Below are positions 50,341 to 58,197 of a stretch of 64,000 nt of DNA, in pieces (within the stretch, counting starts at the first letter, position 1; the number at the start of each line of letters is the position of its first letter). The notes beneath the pieces were generated by a model, which saw nothing but the letters and a program-made list of their open reading frames with translations, had not been told where the DNA came from and searched no databases. The position numbers were made by a program, and so were the translations under genes. This DNA comes from DATKNA01 sp963755755 (GTDB lineage Bacteria > Actinomycetota > Actinomycetes > Actinomycetales > Kineosporiaceae). The stretch is from NCBI GenBank assembly GCA_963755755.1, contig CAVWLJ010000010.1, positions 923,925-987,924 on the forward strand, written 5' to 3'.

Positions 50341-51198
50341 AAGGCGTCGTCGCAGCCGACACGATGGAGTACAAGGACGGCAAAGCGGGCGGGTTCGACC
50401 CGCATGCGCGCATCCCCGACATGGATGCCGACGGCATCGACGCGGCTTCTAAGCGCCTCGGCCTGTTCTCGGGGGCGATGCGCGACCCCGAGCTGGCCGC
50501 CGCGGTGTTCCGCGCCTATAACCGCTGGCTCGCCGATTACTGCAAGCCCTATCCCGACCGGCTGTTCGGCGTCGCGATGCTGCCGTTGCAGTCGGTGAGT
50601 TCGCGATCGACGAGATGCGCTTCGCGACAAGGAAAAGCTCGGCATGCAGGGCCGAGTTCATCCGGCCGAACCCGTACAGCGACGAGAAGATCCACGAAGA
50701 GCGCTACGAGCCGTTCTGGAAGGCGGCCGAGGACCTCAACTTCTCGATCGGCTTTCACGAGGGCGCGTAAGAAAGCGCATGCCGACGGTCGGCGTCGACC
50801 GCTTCGAGGGCCGCGGTGCGCGCCACATCATCAGCCATACGATGGAGATGATGCTGGCGGCGATGAGCGTGATCTGGGGCGGCATCTGCCGACCGCCATC
50901 CCAAATTGCGGGTCAGCTAGCTTAAATCGGGCGGCGGCTGGATCGCGCCCTGGCTCGACCGCATGGATCGTCACTTCGACGACCAGGGGTTCAACAATTC
51001 CGGGCTCAGCACGCGGCCCAGCGAATTGTTCCAGCGCAATTGCTGGATCTCGTTCGAGCCGGTCGAAGGCGGCGTCAAGGTGCTGGCCGATTATATCGGA
51101 CCGCACAAGATCCTGTGGGCGACCGATTATCCGCATCCCGACGGCTTCTTCCGGGCGCGCCGAAGATGATCGAGGAGCGCATGCAAGGACTGTCAGCA
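50341..51198 (+). pseudogene. Amidohydrolase (TIM-barrel, ACMSD-like), internal fragment with frameshifts
   Basis: A metal-dependent hydrolase of the amidohydrolase-2 family, related to ACMSD-type decarboxylases. Pieces seen are GVVAADTMEYKDGKAGGFDP, GLFSGAMRDPELAAAVFRAYN, GARHIISHTMEMMLAAMSVIWGG, FQRNCWISFEPVEGG and ILWATDYPHPDGFF, where His and Asp are metal ligands. Both ends are missing: it begins in mid-domain at the GH1 join and ends after MIEERMQGLSA. Its codon use has many more A/T third positions than the flanks, which suggests a proteobacterial, perhaps sphingomonad, source. At least four indels are present. Confidence 0.8.
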
Positions 51199-51861
51199 AT
51201 ACCCATGTTTTTGTGGTGCCGGCGTCTTGCTCGAGCAGATCCTTCCGTGCCTGGGTGAGGGAGGCATCCCATCGCGCGAGGGGGATGACATCTGCGAGCT
51301 CCCGCCACCAACTCGTTCTTCGGTACGCCGTTCGGGTTGAGGGCGACCCCGAGATTCGTCCATGTGATTGCGGGCACGATCCCTCGAACGGGACGCCGGC
51401 GACCGCCGCGTTCCAAACTGCCCCGCCGCCGAGCGAGAGCCCGAACGCGCCGATCCGCGTGTCGGAGACGTCGCTCCGCGCAGCGAACCAGTTGAACAGG
51501 TCGCGTGCGTCCTGCACCTCCTTGGCCCATCGAGCCCCCAGGTGCCGCCCGAGAACCCGGTGCCGCGCGCGTCGCAGGCGAGCGACGCGAACCCGGACGG
51601 CGCGAGTACCTCGCCGATCTGCTGCATGTCGGCGCCTGACTGCCCGAGCCCGTGGAACAGGATCACGCCGGGCCAGCCACCTGCAGGTGGGCTGCCGCTC
51701 GGAAGCATGAGCACGCAGTCGAGGGTCGTCCCGTCGGAGGCCTTGACGGAGACGTTGATGAACAGCGTTTGCGTGGAGGAGCGGGCCGCGCCGGCGGATC
51801 CGCCGCAGACGAACACGGTGACCGCGATGGCGAGAAGCCCGAGCCCGACCCACAGGCGCAC
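51199..51861 (-). pseudogene. Secreted alpha/beta hydrolase, 3' end cut at a join and frameshifted
   Basis: From GTG 51861 the product has a signal peptide (MRLWVGLGLLAIAVTVFVCGG) and an alpha/beta hydrolase core. GVILFHGLGQSGADM gives the oxyanion region, and the nucleophile elbow is GAFGLSLGGGAVWNAAV, in a second frame. The family is the X-Pro/CocE-like or dienelactone-hydrolase-like esterases. A frameshift near 51530 separates the two parts, and the C-terminus with the catalytic His is missing because the DNA changes at about 51198. It is divergent from murI, whose start is 26 bp away. Confidence 0.75.
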
Positions 51862-51887
51862 GCTACCGCCCCTTTACGATGCTCGCC

Positions 51888-52709
51888 ATGGATCCGCGTC
51901 CCGTCGGCGTCTTCGACTCCGGAGTTGGCGGCCTGACCGTCCTTCACGAGTGCCTCGTCACCATGCCGCACGAGGACTTCGTCTACCTCGGCGACCACGC
52001 GCGCCTCCCGTACGGGCCGCGCCCGCTCGAGGAGATCCGGCGCTTCGCGCGCGAGATCGGCGCCTATCTGGAGCAGCAGGACGTGAAGCTCATCCTGGTC
52101 GCATGCAACGCCGCGACCTCGGCTGCGCTGCCGCGGCTCCAGGAGGAGCTGACGGTTCCGGTGGTCGGTGTGCTCACGCCGGAGGCGCACGCGGCGGTGC
52201 AGGCGACGCGGAACCGGCGCGTCGGACTGCTCGCCACAGCGGCAACGGTGGACGCGGGTCGCTACGACGAGCTCGTGCATGCGCTCGACGCCGGCATCTC
52301 GTTCCACCCGGTCGCCTGCCCGCGGCTCGTGCCACTGATCGAGGGCGACGATCCGTATGGGGAGGAGACGGAGCGCGCCGTACGCGAGTACGCGGCGCCG
52401 CTGCAGGCGGAGGGGGTCGACACCGTGATCCTCGGCGGCACGCACTACCCGCTGATCCGCAAGATCTTCGAGCGCGTCTTCGGCCGCGACGTTACGCTCG
52501 TCTTCTCGGCGGAGGAAACGGCCCGCGAGGTGGCCGAGACGCTCGCCCGTAAGGGCGTCGAGAACGAGCGCAGTCGCGAGGGCGTCTACCGGTTCCTGAC
52601 GACCGGCGATCCCGCTGCCTTCCGCGAGCTCGGGCGCCGCTTCCTCCAGCTGCCGGTGCGAGACGTCGAGCACGTCACTGTGGCAACGCTCGAAGAGGCA
52701 GCAGCGTGA
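51888..52709 (+). CDS. murI: Glutamate racemase with second catalytic cysteine replaced
   Basis: A 273-residue MurI-like racemase that would supply D-glutamate for peptidoglycan. The phosphate-free active site shows the first part intact: FDSGVGGLTVL, YLGDHARLPYGPRP and the first Cys in VACNAATSAAL (about residue 71). The second motif, normally GCTHYPL, reads GGTHYPL, with Gly184 (GGC, 52437-52439) in place of Cys. This may mean altered activity or a base error. ATG 51888 was chosen; ATG 51879 is in frame. The stop overlaps rph (GTGA). Confidence 0.9.
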   Translation: MDPRPVGVFDSGVGGLTVLHECLVTMPHEDFVYLGDHARLPYGPRPLEEIRRFAREIGAYLEQQDVKLILVACNAATSAALPRLQEELTVPVVGVLTPEAHAAVQATRNRRVGLLATAATVDAGRYDELVHALDAGISFHPVACPRLVPLIEGDDPYGEETERAVREYAAPLQAEGVDTVILGGTHYPLIRKIFERVFGRDVTLVFSAEETAREVAETLARKGVENERSREGVYRFLTTGDPAAFRELGRRFLQLPVRDVEHVTVATLEEAAA

Positions 52710-53419
52710 ACAGAGGAGACGGTCGGAAGCCCGATCAGCTGCGCTCGATCTCGTTCGAGCCGGACTACCTCGAGAACCCGCACGGCTCGGTGGTGATCAC
52801 GCAGGGGCGGACGAAGGTTCTGTGCACGGCGATGGTCGACGAGGACATTCCGCGCTGGCTGCGGGGCCAGGGAAAGGGCTGGATCACCGCCGAGTACTCG
52901 CTCCTGCCGGCCTCGACGGGCGAGCGTGTCCAGCGTGAGGCGGCGCGCGGAAAGCAGCAGGGACGGACGGTCGAGATCCAGCGCCTGATCGGCCGCGCGG
53001 TCCGCGCTGTGGCCGACTTCGAGGCCCTCGGCGAGAGGACACTCTGGCTCGACTGCGACGTCCTCCAGGCCGACGGCGGCACGCGCTGCGCGGCGATCTG
53101 CGGCGCGTACGTCGCGGCGATGCGCGCCCTCGAGCGGTTCGGCCTCTCGCGCGCGTTCCGCGACTCGGTCGCCGCCGTATCGGTCGGCGTGGTCGACGGC
53201 GCCCCGCTGCTCGACCTCGACTACTCCGAGGACTCGAGCGCGGACACCGACATGAACGTCGTGATGACCGGCGACGGACGGCTGGTCGAGGTGCAGGCGA
53301 CGGCCGAGCGCGACCCGTTCGCGCGCGAGACGCTCGACGAGCTGCTCGAGCTCGCGGCCGCGGGGATCGGCGAGATCGCGACGCTCCAGGCGGAGGCGGT
53401 CGCACGTGAGCTCCCCTAA
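52706..53419 (+). CDS. rph: Ribonuclease PH
   Basis: A 237-residue RNase PH, the phosphorolytic 3' exoribonuclease that trims tRNA precursors as a hexamer. Blocks seen are SVVITQGRTKVLCTAMVDE, ERVQREAARGKQQGRTVEIQRLIGRA, LDCDVLQADGGTRCAAICGAYVA and DLDYSEDSSADTDMNVVMT. GTG 52706 overlaps the murI stop. murI-rph-rdgB is a common order in Gram-positive and actinobacterial genomes; here mgtC lies between rph and rdgB. Confidence 0.95.
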   Translation: MNRGDGRKPDQLRSISFEPDYLENPHGSVVITQGRTKVLCTAMVDEDIPRWLRGQGKGWITAEYSLLPASTGERVQREAARGKQQGRTVEIQRLIGRAVRAVADFEALGERTLWLDCDVLQADGGTRCAAICGAYVAAMRALERFGLSRAFRDSVAAVSVGVVDGAPLLDLDYSEDSSADTDMNVVMTGDGRLVEVQATAERDPFARETLDELLELAAAGIGEIATLQAEAVARELP

Positions 53420-54299
53420 CCTGCTCGCGGCCGTCCACACGATCGGCTGGCCCGAGGTGCTGCTGCGCATCTTCGTCGCGGCGGCACTCGGCGGCGCGAT
53501 CGGGCTCGAGCGCGAGCTGCGCGAACGGCAGGCGGGGCTACGCACACACCTTGTCGTATCGGTCGGCTCGGCGTTGTTCACGCTCGTCTCCGCCTACGGA
53601 TTCCACGACTTCGACGGCAAGGTCGACCCGACCCGCATCGCTGCGCAGATCGTGAGCGGGATCGGCTTCCTCGGCGCGGGCGCCATCATCCGGCAGGGCC
53701 TCTCGGTGCGAGGTCTCACCACGGCGGCGTCGCTCTGGCTCGTCGCCGCGATCGGGATGGCTTCCGGCGCCGGCTACTGGGACGGCGCGCTCATCGCCAC
53801 GCTCGGAGCGCTGCTCACCCTCGGGCCGCTCCGCGTCGTCGCCTTCCGCATCCTGAGCCGTTACCGCCCCCAGCGCGACCGGCTGCTCGTCGAGATCCCT
53901 GCTGGCGGCAGCCCAGTGCCGATCATCGAGGCGATCGAACGGCGAGGGGGCCGCGTCGTCTCACTCGACATCGCGCAGGAGGGCGACCGGCGCTCGGTCG
54001 GGGTCGACGTCGAGCTGGCGGCCGGCTCGGCGCCTGCCGTCGTGGCCGAGGTGGCGGAGATCGACGGCGTGCTCGAGGTGCGGTGGACGGACCAGAGGCG
54101 GTCCTCTGCTCGCGCAACCGTCACAAGGCGCGGGAGCTCGAGGCTCTTCTTCCCGGCTGGACGATCGAGCCGCTCGACCGAGACGACTACCCGCCGGAGA
54201 CCGGCACGTCGTACTACGCGAACGCCGCAATCAAGGCGCGGTTCGGCCGCGAACACACGCCGGGCTGGGTATTGGCCGAGGACTCGGGCCTCGAAGTGA
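53406..54299 (+). CDS. mgtC: MgtC/SapB family membrane protein, with a probable spurious C-terminal extension
   Basis: An MgtC/SapB protein, linked in other bacteria to growth at low magnesium and survival in host cells. The spans run from WPEVLLRIFVAAALGGAIGLERE through the Arg-bearing RQAGLRTHLVVSVGSAL and GIGFLGAGAIIRQGLSVRGLTTAASLW. A soluble C-terminal domain ends about residue 230 with DGVLEVRWT. After that the frame continues 70 residues as Arg/Thr-rich sequence that overlaps rdgB, so an indel near 54090 has probably removed the true stop. It overlaps rph by 14 bp. Confidence 0.85.
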   Translation: MSSPNLLAAVHTIGWPEVLLRIFVAAALGGAIGLERELRERQAGLRTHLVVSVGSALFTLVSAYGFHDFDGKVDPTRIAAQIVSGIGFLGAGAIIRQGLSVRGLTTAASLWLVAAIGMASGAGYWDGALIATLGALLTLGPLRVVAFRILSRYRPQRDRLLVEIPAGGSPVPIIEAIERRGGRVVSLDIAQEGDRRSVGVDVELAAGSAPAVVAEVAEIDGVLEVRWTDQRRSSARATVTRRGSSRLFFPAGRSSRSTETTTRRRPARRTTRTPQSRRGSAANTRRAGYWPRTRASK

Positions 54300-54662
54300 T
54301 TGCGCTCGATAGTCGGCCGGGCGTCCTTTCCGCGCGCTACGCACCGGAGGGCGCGCCCGCGATCGCAAAGCTGCTCGGTGAGCTCGAGGGCGTGGACGGT
54401 CGCAGTGCCCGTTACGTCTCGGAGCTTGTCTTGCTCGCGCCGGACGGCGAGAGTCCCCGGCACCGGCGTCCTCGTTGGGCGCATTGCTCGCGAGCCTGCC
54501 GGCGCCGAAGGCTTCGGCTACGACCCGATCTTCATTCCGGACGGCGGGGAACGGACGGTGGCGGAGCTGGGGAACCAGTGGAAGGCTGAGCACTCCCATC
54601 GGTCTCGTGCTGCGCGCGAGCTTCTGCGAGCAGTCGGTGACGTTCGCGCCACCACCAGTTGA
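54083..54662 (+). pseudogene. rdgB: XTP/dITP pyrophosphatase, one-base frameshift
   Basis: RdgB/Ham1 hydrolyses non-canonical purine triphosphates. The first part has AVLCSRNRHKARELEALLPG (the SxNxxK motif), GTSYYANAAIKA and LAEDSGLEVIALDSRPGVLSARYA. At about 54449, after LAPDGE, an extra base moves the frame. The second part continues GTGVLVGRIAREPAGAEGFGYDPIF, then ERTVAELGNQWKAEHSHR and RAARELL to a stop at 54660. It is otherwise full length. Its end overlaps the convergent yihY gene by about 130 bp. Confidence 0.87.
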
Positions 54663-55425
54663 TCTCTCCGCCAAAGACGATCACGTTCGCCATCACGTAG
54701 AGCCAGAGCAACAGGATCGCCGGGCCGCCGAGGGTTCGGAGCGTCACGTTGACGTCGGCCAGGCGGACGAAGATCGGCAGCCCCTGGAACGACGCCTCGA
54801 GCGCGACCGCGCCGGCGATCGCGCCCGGCAGCGCCTCCCGCCATTCGACGCGTGTGTTCGGCAGCCAGCAGTAGACCGCGAGCAGGAACGCGAAGACGCC
54901 GGCGAGCGACGCTCCGATCGAGACGATGTAGGCGAGCACGGGGCTGTCGGCGAACGCCCCGAGGTTGTGCTTCAAGACGCTCACGCCGAGCCCGCCGACG
55001 ACCAGGCTCGCGAACAGGGTCACGAGCACGCTCGTCGCGAGCGCCGCGGCCAGCAGCTTCCCGCGCAGAAAGCGCCGGTTCGGGAGGCCGTAGACGATGT
55101 TGAGTGCCGACTCCAGCGCGCTGAAGAACGAGAGCGACGACCAGAGGAGGCCGATGCCTCCGATGATCCCGAGCGCAGCGGCGTTGTCCTGCACGCGCCG
55201 CACGAGCTTGATGATGCTGTTGAGCGACGTCCCCGGAAAGGCGTGCTTCAGCTCCTTGATGAAGAAGTCCGACGCCTCGGCGCGATGGGCGAGGCCGAGG
55301 AGCGAGAGCGCGAGAAAGACGAGCGGCACGAACGAGAGAAGCGCGAAGTACGCGACCATCGCTGCTAGGTGGGTGCCGCGGTCGGCGAAGAACTTGTGCG
55401 CGAGCTGGCGTCGTCGAATGGTCAC
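54532..55425 (-). CDS. YihY/BrkB family membrane protein
   Basis: A 297-residue YihY/UPF0761-type membrane protein with six spans. Blocks seen are DRGTHLAAMVAYFALLSFVPLVFLALSLLG, GLLWSSLSFFSALESALNIVYGLP, YCWLPNTRVEWREALPGA and LLLWLYVMANVIVFGGEIN. The family includes proteins once called ribonuclease BN, a label later withdrawn; the role is probably in the envelope. A Pro/Ser/Thr-rich tail ends it. GTG 55425 was chosen because the VTIRRRQLAHKFFADRG start fits the family. Confidence 0.92.
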   Translation of the reverse strand: MTIRRRQLAHKFFADRGTHLAAMVAYFALLSFVPLVFLALSLLGLAHRAEASDFFIKELKHAFPGTSLNSIIKLVRRVQDNAAALGIIGGIGLLWSSLSFFSALESALNIVYGLPNRRFLRGKLLAAALATSVLVTLFASLVVGGLGVSVLKHNLGAFADSPVLAYIVSIGASLAGVFAFLLAVYCWLPNTRVEWREALPGAIAGAVALEASFQGLPIFVRLADVNVTLRTLGGPAILLLWLYVMANVIVFGGEINWWWRERHRLLAEARAQHETDGSAQPSTGSPAPPPSVPRRPE

Positions 55426-55460
55426 GGACGCGAAGTCTGCACCTTGATACCGTCGGAGTC

Positions 55461-55824
55461 GTGGATGCGGGGCGAGCGCTCGCGGATCTCGTCGAGATCT
55501 CGCCTCAGATCGAGGCGGCGGCCGTCGTGGCGGGAGACGGTGCTCTCGCCGGCGCGGTGGGCATCCCCGAAGGGCACGCGGATGCGCTTGCACTCGCTGC
55601 ACGGAAGCTGCTCGACCGCGCCGCCGCGTTCCGCAGTGACGGGGCCCGCGTGACCCAGATCCATGCTGCGCTTGGCGACGGCGAGGTGTTCGCGGTTACC
55701 GGCTCGGGCAGAGCGGACCGTTGTCGCCGTCGCGAGCGAGCGCACGGCGCCGGGTCTCGTCTTCTACGACCTGAAGCGGTGCCTCGCCGCGGTCGAGGGG
55801 GAGAGGACGCGCAGTGGGACGTAG
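55461..55824 (+). pseudogene. Roadblock/LC7-like small protein, one-base frameshift
   Basis: A protein of about 120 residues resembling bacterial Roadblock/LC7 (MglB-like) domains: VDAGRALADLVEISPQIEAAAVV and HAALGDGEVFAVT, then after a one-base shift near 55708 RTVVAVASERTAPGLVFYDLKRCLAAVEG. The shift is again an extra base. It begins 36 bp from the divergent yihY start, and its stop overlaps the next small gene. Roadblock proteins often modulate small GTPases, but none is encoded nearby. The identification is moderate. Confidence 0.55.
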
Positions 55825-56025
55825 GTTGCTGCGTATCGCCGGCTTCGCCAGCGGAGCATTTGCGGGCACTGTCGCCTACCGGCGCTGGTTCGGCGCGGGA
55901 CGCGAGCGAGTGGACGTCTACTTCGACGACGGGTCGTTCGTCACGTTCGTGGGGCGGATCGCCCGAGGCTGCGAGCGCTCGTTCCGCTCGCGCATCGTGT
56001 CATCGACGCGGTCCGTTCGGAATGA
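55814..56025 (+). pseudogene. Small protein upstream of pyrE, frameshifted
   Basis: A protein of about 70 residues, with an N-terminal hydrophobic stretch (LLRIAGFASGAFAGTVAY) followed by VDVYFDDGSFVTFVG. A frame change near 55965-55980 joins GSPEA to ALVPLAHRVIDAVRSE. GTG 55814 overlaps the preceding gene, and the stop overlaps the pyrE ATG (ATGA), so all three are co-translated. I do not recognise the family. A membrane-anchored small protein is the most that can be said. Confidence 0.5.
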
Positions 56026-56579
56026 GCGACGCGGGGCTCGGTCAGGCGATCGTCGCGGCCGCCTACCTCGAAGGCGACTTCGTCCTGCGCTCGGGGAAGC
56101 GGTCGCGCTACTACCTCGACAAGTACCGTTTCGAGACGCGGCCCGACCTCCTCTCGGTGCTCGGCGAGCGAATCGCCGCCGCCGTGCGCGAGCACGAGCC
56201 CGAGGCCGCGCGGCTCGCAGCGCCGGTGCTCGGCGGGGTCGTCCTCGCGGCGTCCGCGTCGCTTGCTTCCGGCCTCCCGTTCCTGATGATCCGCGACGCG
56301 GCGAAGGAGTATGGAACGGCGAACCGCATCGAAGGACCCTTCGAGCGGGGCGAGACGGTGTGCCTCGTCGAGGACATCGTGACCTCGGGCGGAGCGCTTC
56401 TCGAGGCGATCGAGGCGATCCGCGGGGCCGGTCTCGTCGTCCGCACAGCCGTCTGCGTGGTCGACCGTGAGGAGGGTGGGGCGGACGCTCTCGCGCGCCA
56501 CGCCGTCCGTCTCCGTCCGCTCTTCCGGGTAAAAGACTTGCTGCAGGGGGAGAAAACCCCCGCAAAACCGCATGGTTGA
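56022..56579 (+). CDS. pyrE: Orotate phosphoribosyltransferase
   Basis: A 185-residue PyrE, which makes OMP from orotate and PRPP. The PRPP-binding signature VCLVEDIVTSGGALLEA (about residue 110) and the flexible-loop RDAAKEYGTANRIEG are present, as is GDFVLRSGKRSRYYLDKYRFET at the N-terminus. The ATG at 56022 overlaps the upstream small gene. pyrF lies two genes downstream after HU, so the last two steps of UMP synthesis are nearly adjacent. Confidence 0.95.
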   Translation: MSDAGLGQAIVAAAYLEGDFVLRSGKRSRYYLDKYRFETRPDLLSVLGERIAAAVREHEPEAARLAAPVLGGVVLAASASLASGLPFLMIRDAAKEYGTANRIEGPFERGETVCLVEDIVTSGGALLEAIEAIRGAGLVVRTAVCVVDREEGGADALARHAVRLRPLFRVKDLLQGEKTPAKPHG

Positions 56580-56644
56580 GCCGCAAACACGGAGTTGGTA
56601 GGGTCGTTCAGGCCCAGAAAGCGATCTAAGGACTGGAGGAGAGA

Positions 56645-56938
56645 GTGACGAAACAGGAGTTCGTATCTGAGGTGGCCCGCCGCGCGCAGCTGTCGAACCG
56701 CGATGCGGGCAAGGCTGTCGACGCGTTTCTCGAAGCCATCACGGACACGCTGAAGGGCAGAGGCGAGGTCACGTTCACAGGATTTGGGAAGTTCTCGACT
56801 GCGGATCGTGCGGCCCGGACGGGCGTCAATCCGCGGAACCCGAGCGAGAAGGTGCACATCCCCGCAGCCACCGTCCCGAAGTTCTCGGCCGGCAGCGGTC
56901 TCAAGTCGGCCGTCAAGAGCGGGGGATCGTCCTACTAG
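56645..56938 (+). CDS. hup: HU-family DNA-binding protein
   Basis: A 97-residue HU/IHF-fold nucleoid protein. It has KQEFVSEVARRAQLSNRDAGKAV, VTFTGFGKF and the DNA-binding arm RTGVNPRNPSEKVHIP, ending in a short Ser/Gly/Lys tail. There is no long basic C-terminal extension as in mycobacterial HupB. GTG 56645 has GGAGGAGA upstream. A 65-bp gap after pyrE allows its own promoter, and a hairpin terminator lies 28 bp downstream. Confidence 0.95.
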   Translation: MTKQEFVSEVARRAQLSNRDAGKAVDAFLEAITDTLKGRGEVTFTGFGKFSTADRAARTGVNPRNPSEKVHIPAATVPKFSAGSGLKSAVKSGGSSY

Positions 56939-56966
56939 CGACAACCCAAGTCTCCTCCGAGGATCG

Positions 56967-56990
56967 AGAGGCCGCCTCCGGGCGGCCTCT
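56967..56990 (+). terminator. Rho-independent terminator after HU
   Basis: AGAGGCCGCC pairs perfectly with GGCGGCCTCT around a 4-base TCCG loop. A short TCGTCT tract follows. It separates HU from pyrF. Confidence 0.85.
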
Positions 56991-57020
56991 TCGTCTGCGG
57001 CGCCGCCTATTCTGAGAGGC

Positions 57021-57848
57021 GTGAGCGCGAGTCATTTCGCGGATCGGCTCGCCGCCGCGGTGGAACGCAAGGGCGCCCCGCTGTGCGTCGGCATCGACCC
57101 CGACCCCGCGCTCATGCCGGCCGGTATCGGAGTCGTCGACTTCTGCCGCGGCATCGTCGACGCGGTCGCAAAAGTCGCGGTCGCGGTCAAGCCGCAGGTC
57201 GCATTCTTCGAGGCGCAGGGCGCGACCGGGTGGGCGGCGCTCGTCGAGGTCTGCGGGTACGCCCGCGAGGCCGGTCTCGTTGTGATCGCCGACGCCAAGC
57301 GGGGTGACGTTCCGTCGACGGCCCACGCCTACGCGGCCGCGTTCGCCCCTCTCGCAGACGCGGTCACCGTGAACCCGTACCTGGGCTACGACTCGCTCGA
57401 GCCCTTCTTCGCGCACGACGGGCTCGGCGTGCTCCCAATCGTGAAGACCTCGAATCGAGGCAGCGAAGATCTCCAGGATCTTCCGCTCGCCGACGGGCGG
57501 CCGTTCTGGCAGCACGTCGCGAGCCTCATCGACCGTTGGGGAGCGGACTACGTCGGCGAGAGCGGGCTCTCCTCGGTCGGCGCGGTGGTCGGTGCCACGC
57601 ATCCGGACGTGCTCGAGACCGCGCGCAGCCTCATGCCGCGCGCAGTTCTGCTCCTGCCCGGCGTGGGAGCGCAAGGCGGCCGCCCCGAGCAGCTTGGCGC
57701 CGCCTTTGCGGCCGGCCCCGCGAGCGCGCTCGTCTCCGCGTCCCGTTCCGTCATCTACGCAGACCGAGGTGCCGGCTGGCAGGACGCCGCAGCAGCCGAG
57801 ACGGCGCGCCTCGCCGGCGAGCTGCGTTCCGTCGCCGTTCCGGGCTGA
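57021..57848 (+). CDS. pyrF: Orotidine-5'-phosphate decarboxylase, type 2
   Basis: A 275-residue OMP decarboxylase of the longer type found in actinobacteria, last step of UMP synthesis. The catalytic motif VVIADAKRGDVPSTAHAYA (about residue 90) is intact, with VGIDPDPALMP at the N-terminus, KPQVAFFEAQG, and the phosphate-binding LLPGVGAQGG near residue 215. GTG 57021 was chosen; it gives the canonical start. The LysM gene follows 3 bp after the stop. Confidence 0.95.
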   Translation: MSASHFADRLAAAVERKGAPLCVGIDPDPALMPAGIGVVDFCRGIVDAVAKVAVAVKPQVAFFEAQGATGWAALVEVCGYAREAGLVVIADAKRGDVPSTAHAYAAAFAPLADAVTVNPYLGYDSLEPFFAHDGLGVLPIVKTSNRGSEDLQDLPLADGRPFWQHVASLIDRWGADYVGESGLSSVGAVVGATHPDVLETARSLMPRAVLLLPGVGAQGGRPEQLGAAFAAGPASALVSASRSVIYADRGAGWQDAAAAETARLAGELRSVAVPG

Positions 57849-57851
57849 GCG

Positions 57852-58169
57852 GTGAACCGGAAGAACGTCGCGCGCGTCGCCGCCCCCGTCGCCTTTCTCG
57901 CGGCCGTCACGATCGGCGCACTCGTCGTCCGCGCGGGGTTCCAGCACGACAAGCATCACGCCAACACGCCGACCACGACCGTGAGCACGAAGACGACACG
58001 GAAGCATTCCCACAAGCGACGGCATCTCCGGACGTACACGGTCCAGTCCGGTGACACGTTCGCGTCGATCGCGGCGAAGGAAGGAACGACGGTCGCGAGC
58101 CTCGAGCACCTCAACCCCGGCGTCGACCCGACCACGCTTCGCGTCGGCGAGAAGATCCGCGTCCAGTAA
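57852..58169 (+). CDS. Membrane-anchored LysM protein
   Basis: A 105-residue protein with one N-terminal membrane segment (VAAPVAFLAAVTIGALVV) and a Thr/Lys/His-rich spacer (TTRKHSHKRRHLR). A single LysM domain follows at the C-terminus (TYTVQSGDTFASIAAKEGTTVASLEHLNP). It should bind peptidoglycan on the outer face of the membrane. It starts 3 bp after pyrF and ends 28 bp before pfkB, so it is part of a run of co-directional genes. No catalytic domain is attached. Confidence 0.9.
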   Translation: MNRKNVARVAAPVAFLAAVTIGALVVRAGFQHDKHHANTPTTTVSTKTTRKHSHKRRHLRTYTVQSGDTFASIAAKEGTTVASLEHLNPGVDPTTLRVGEKIRVQ

Positions 58170-58197
58170 CCTTCTGCCCCGGCGTGGTGCAGCGGGA

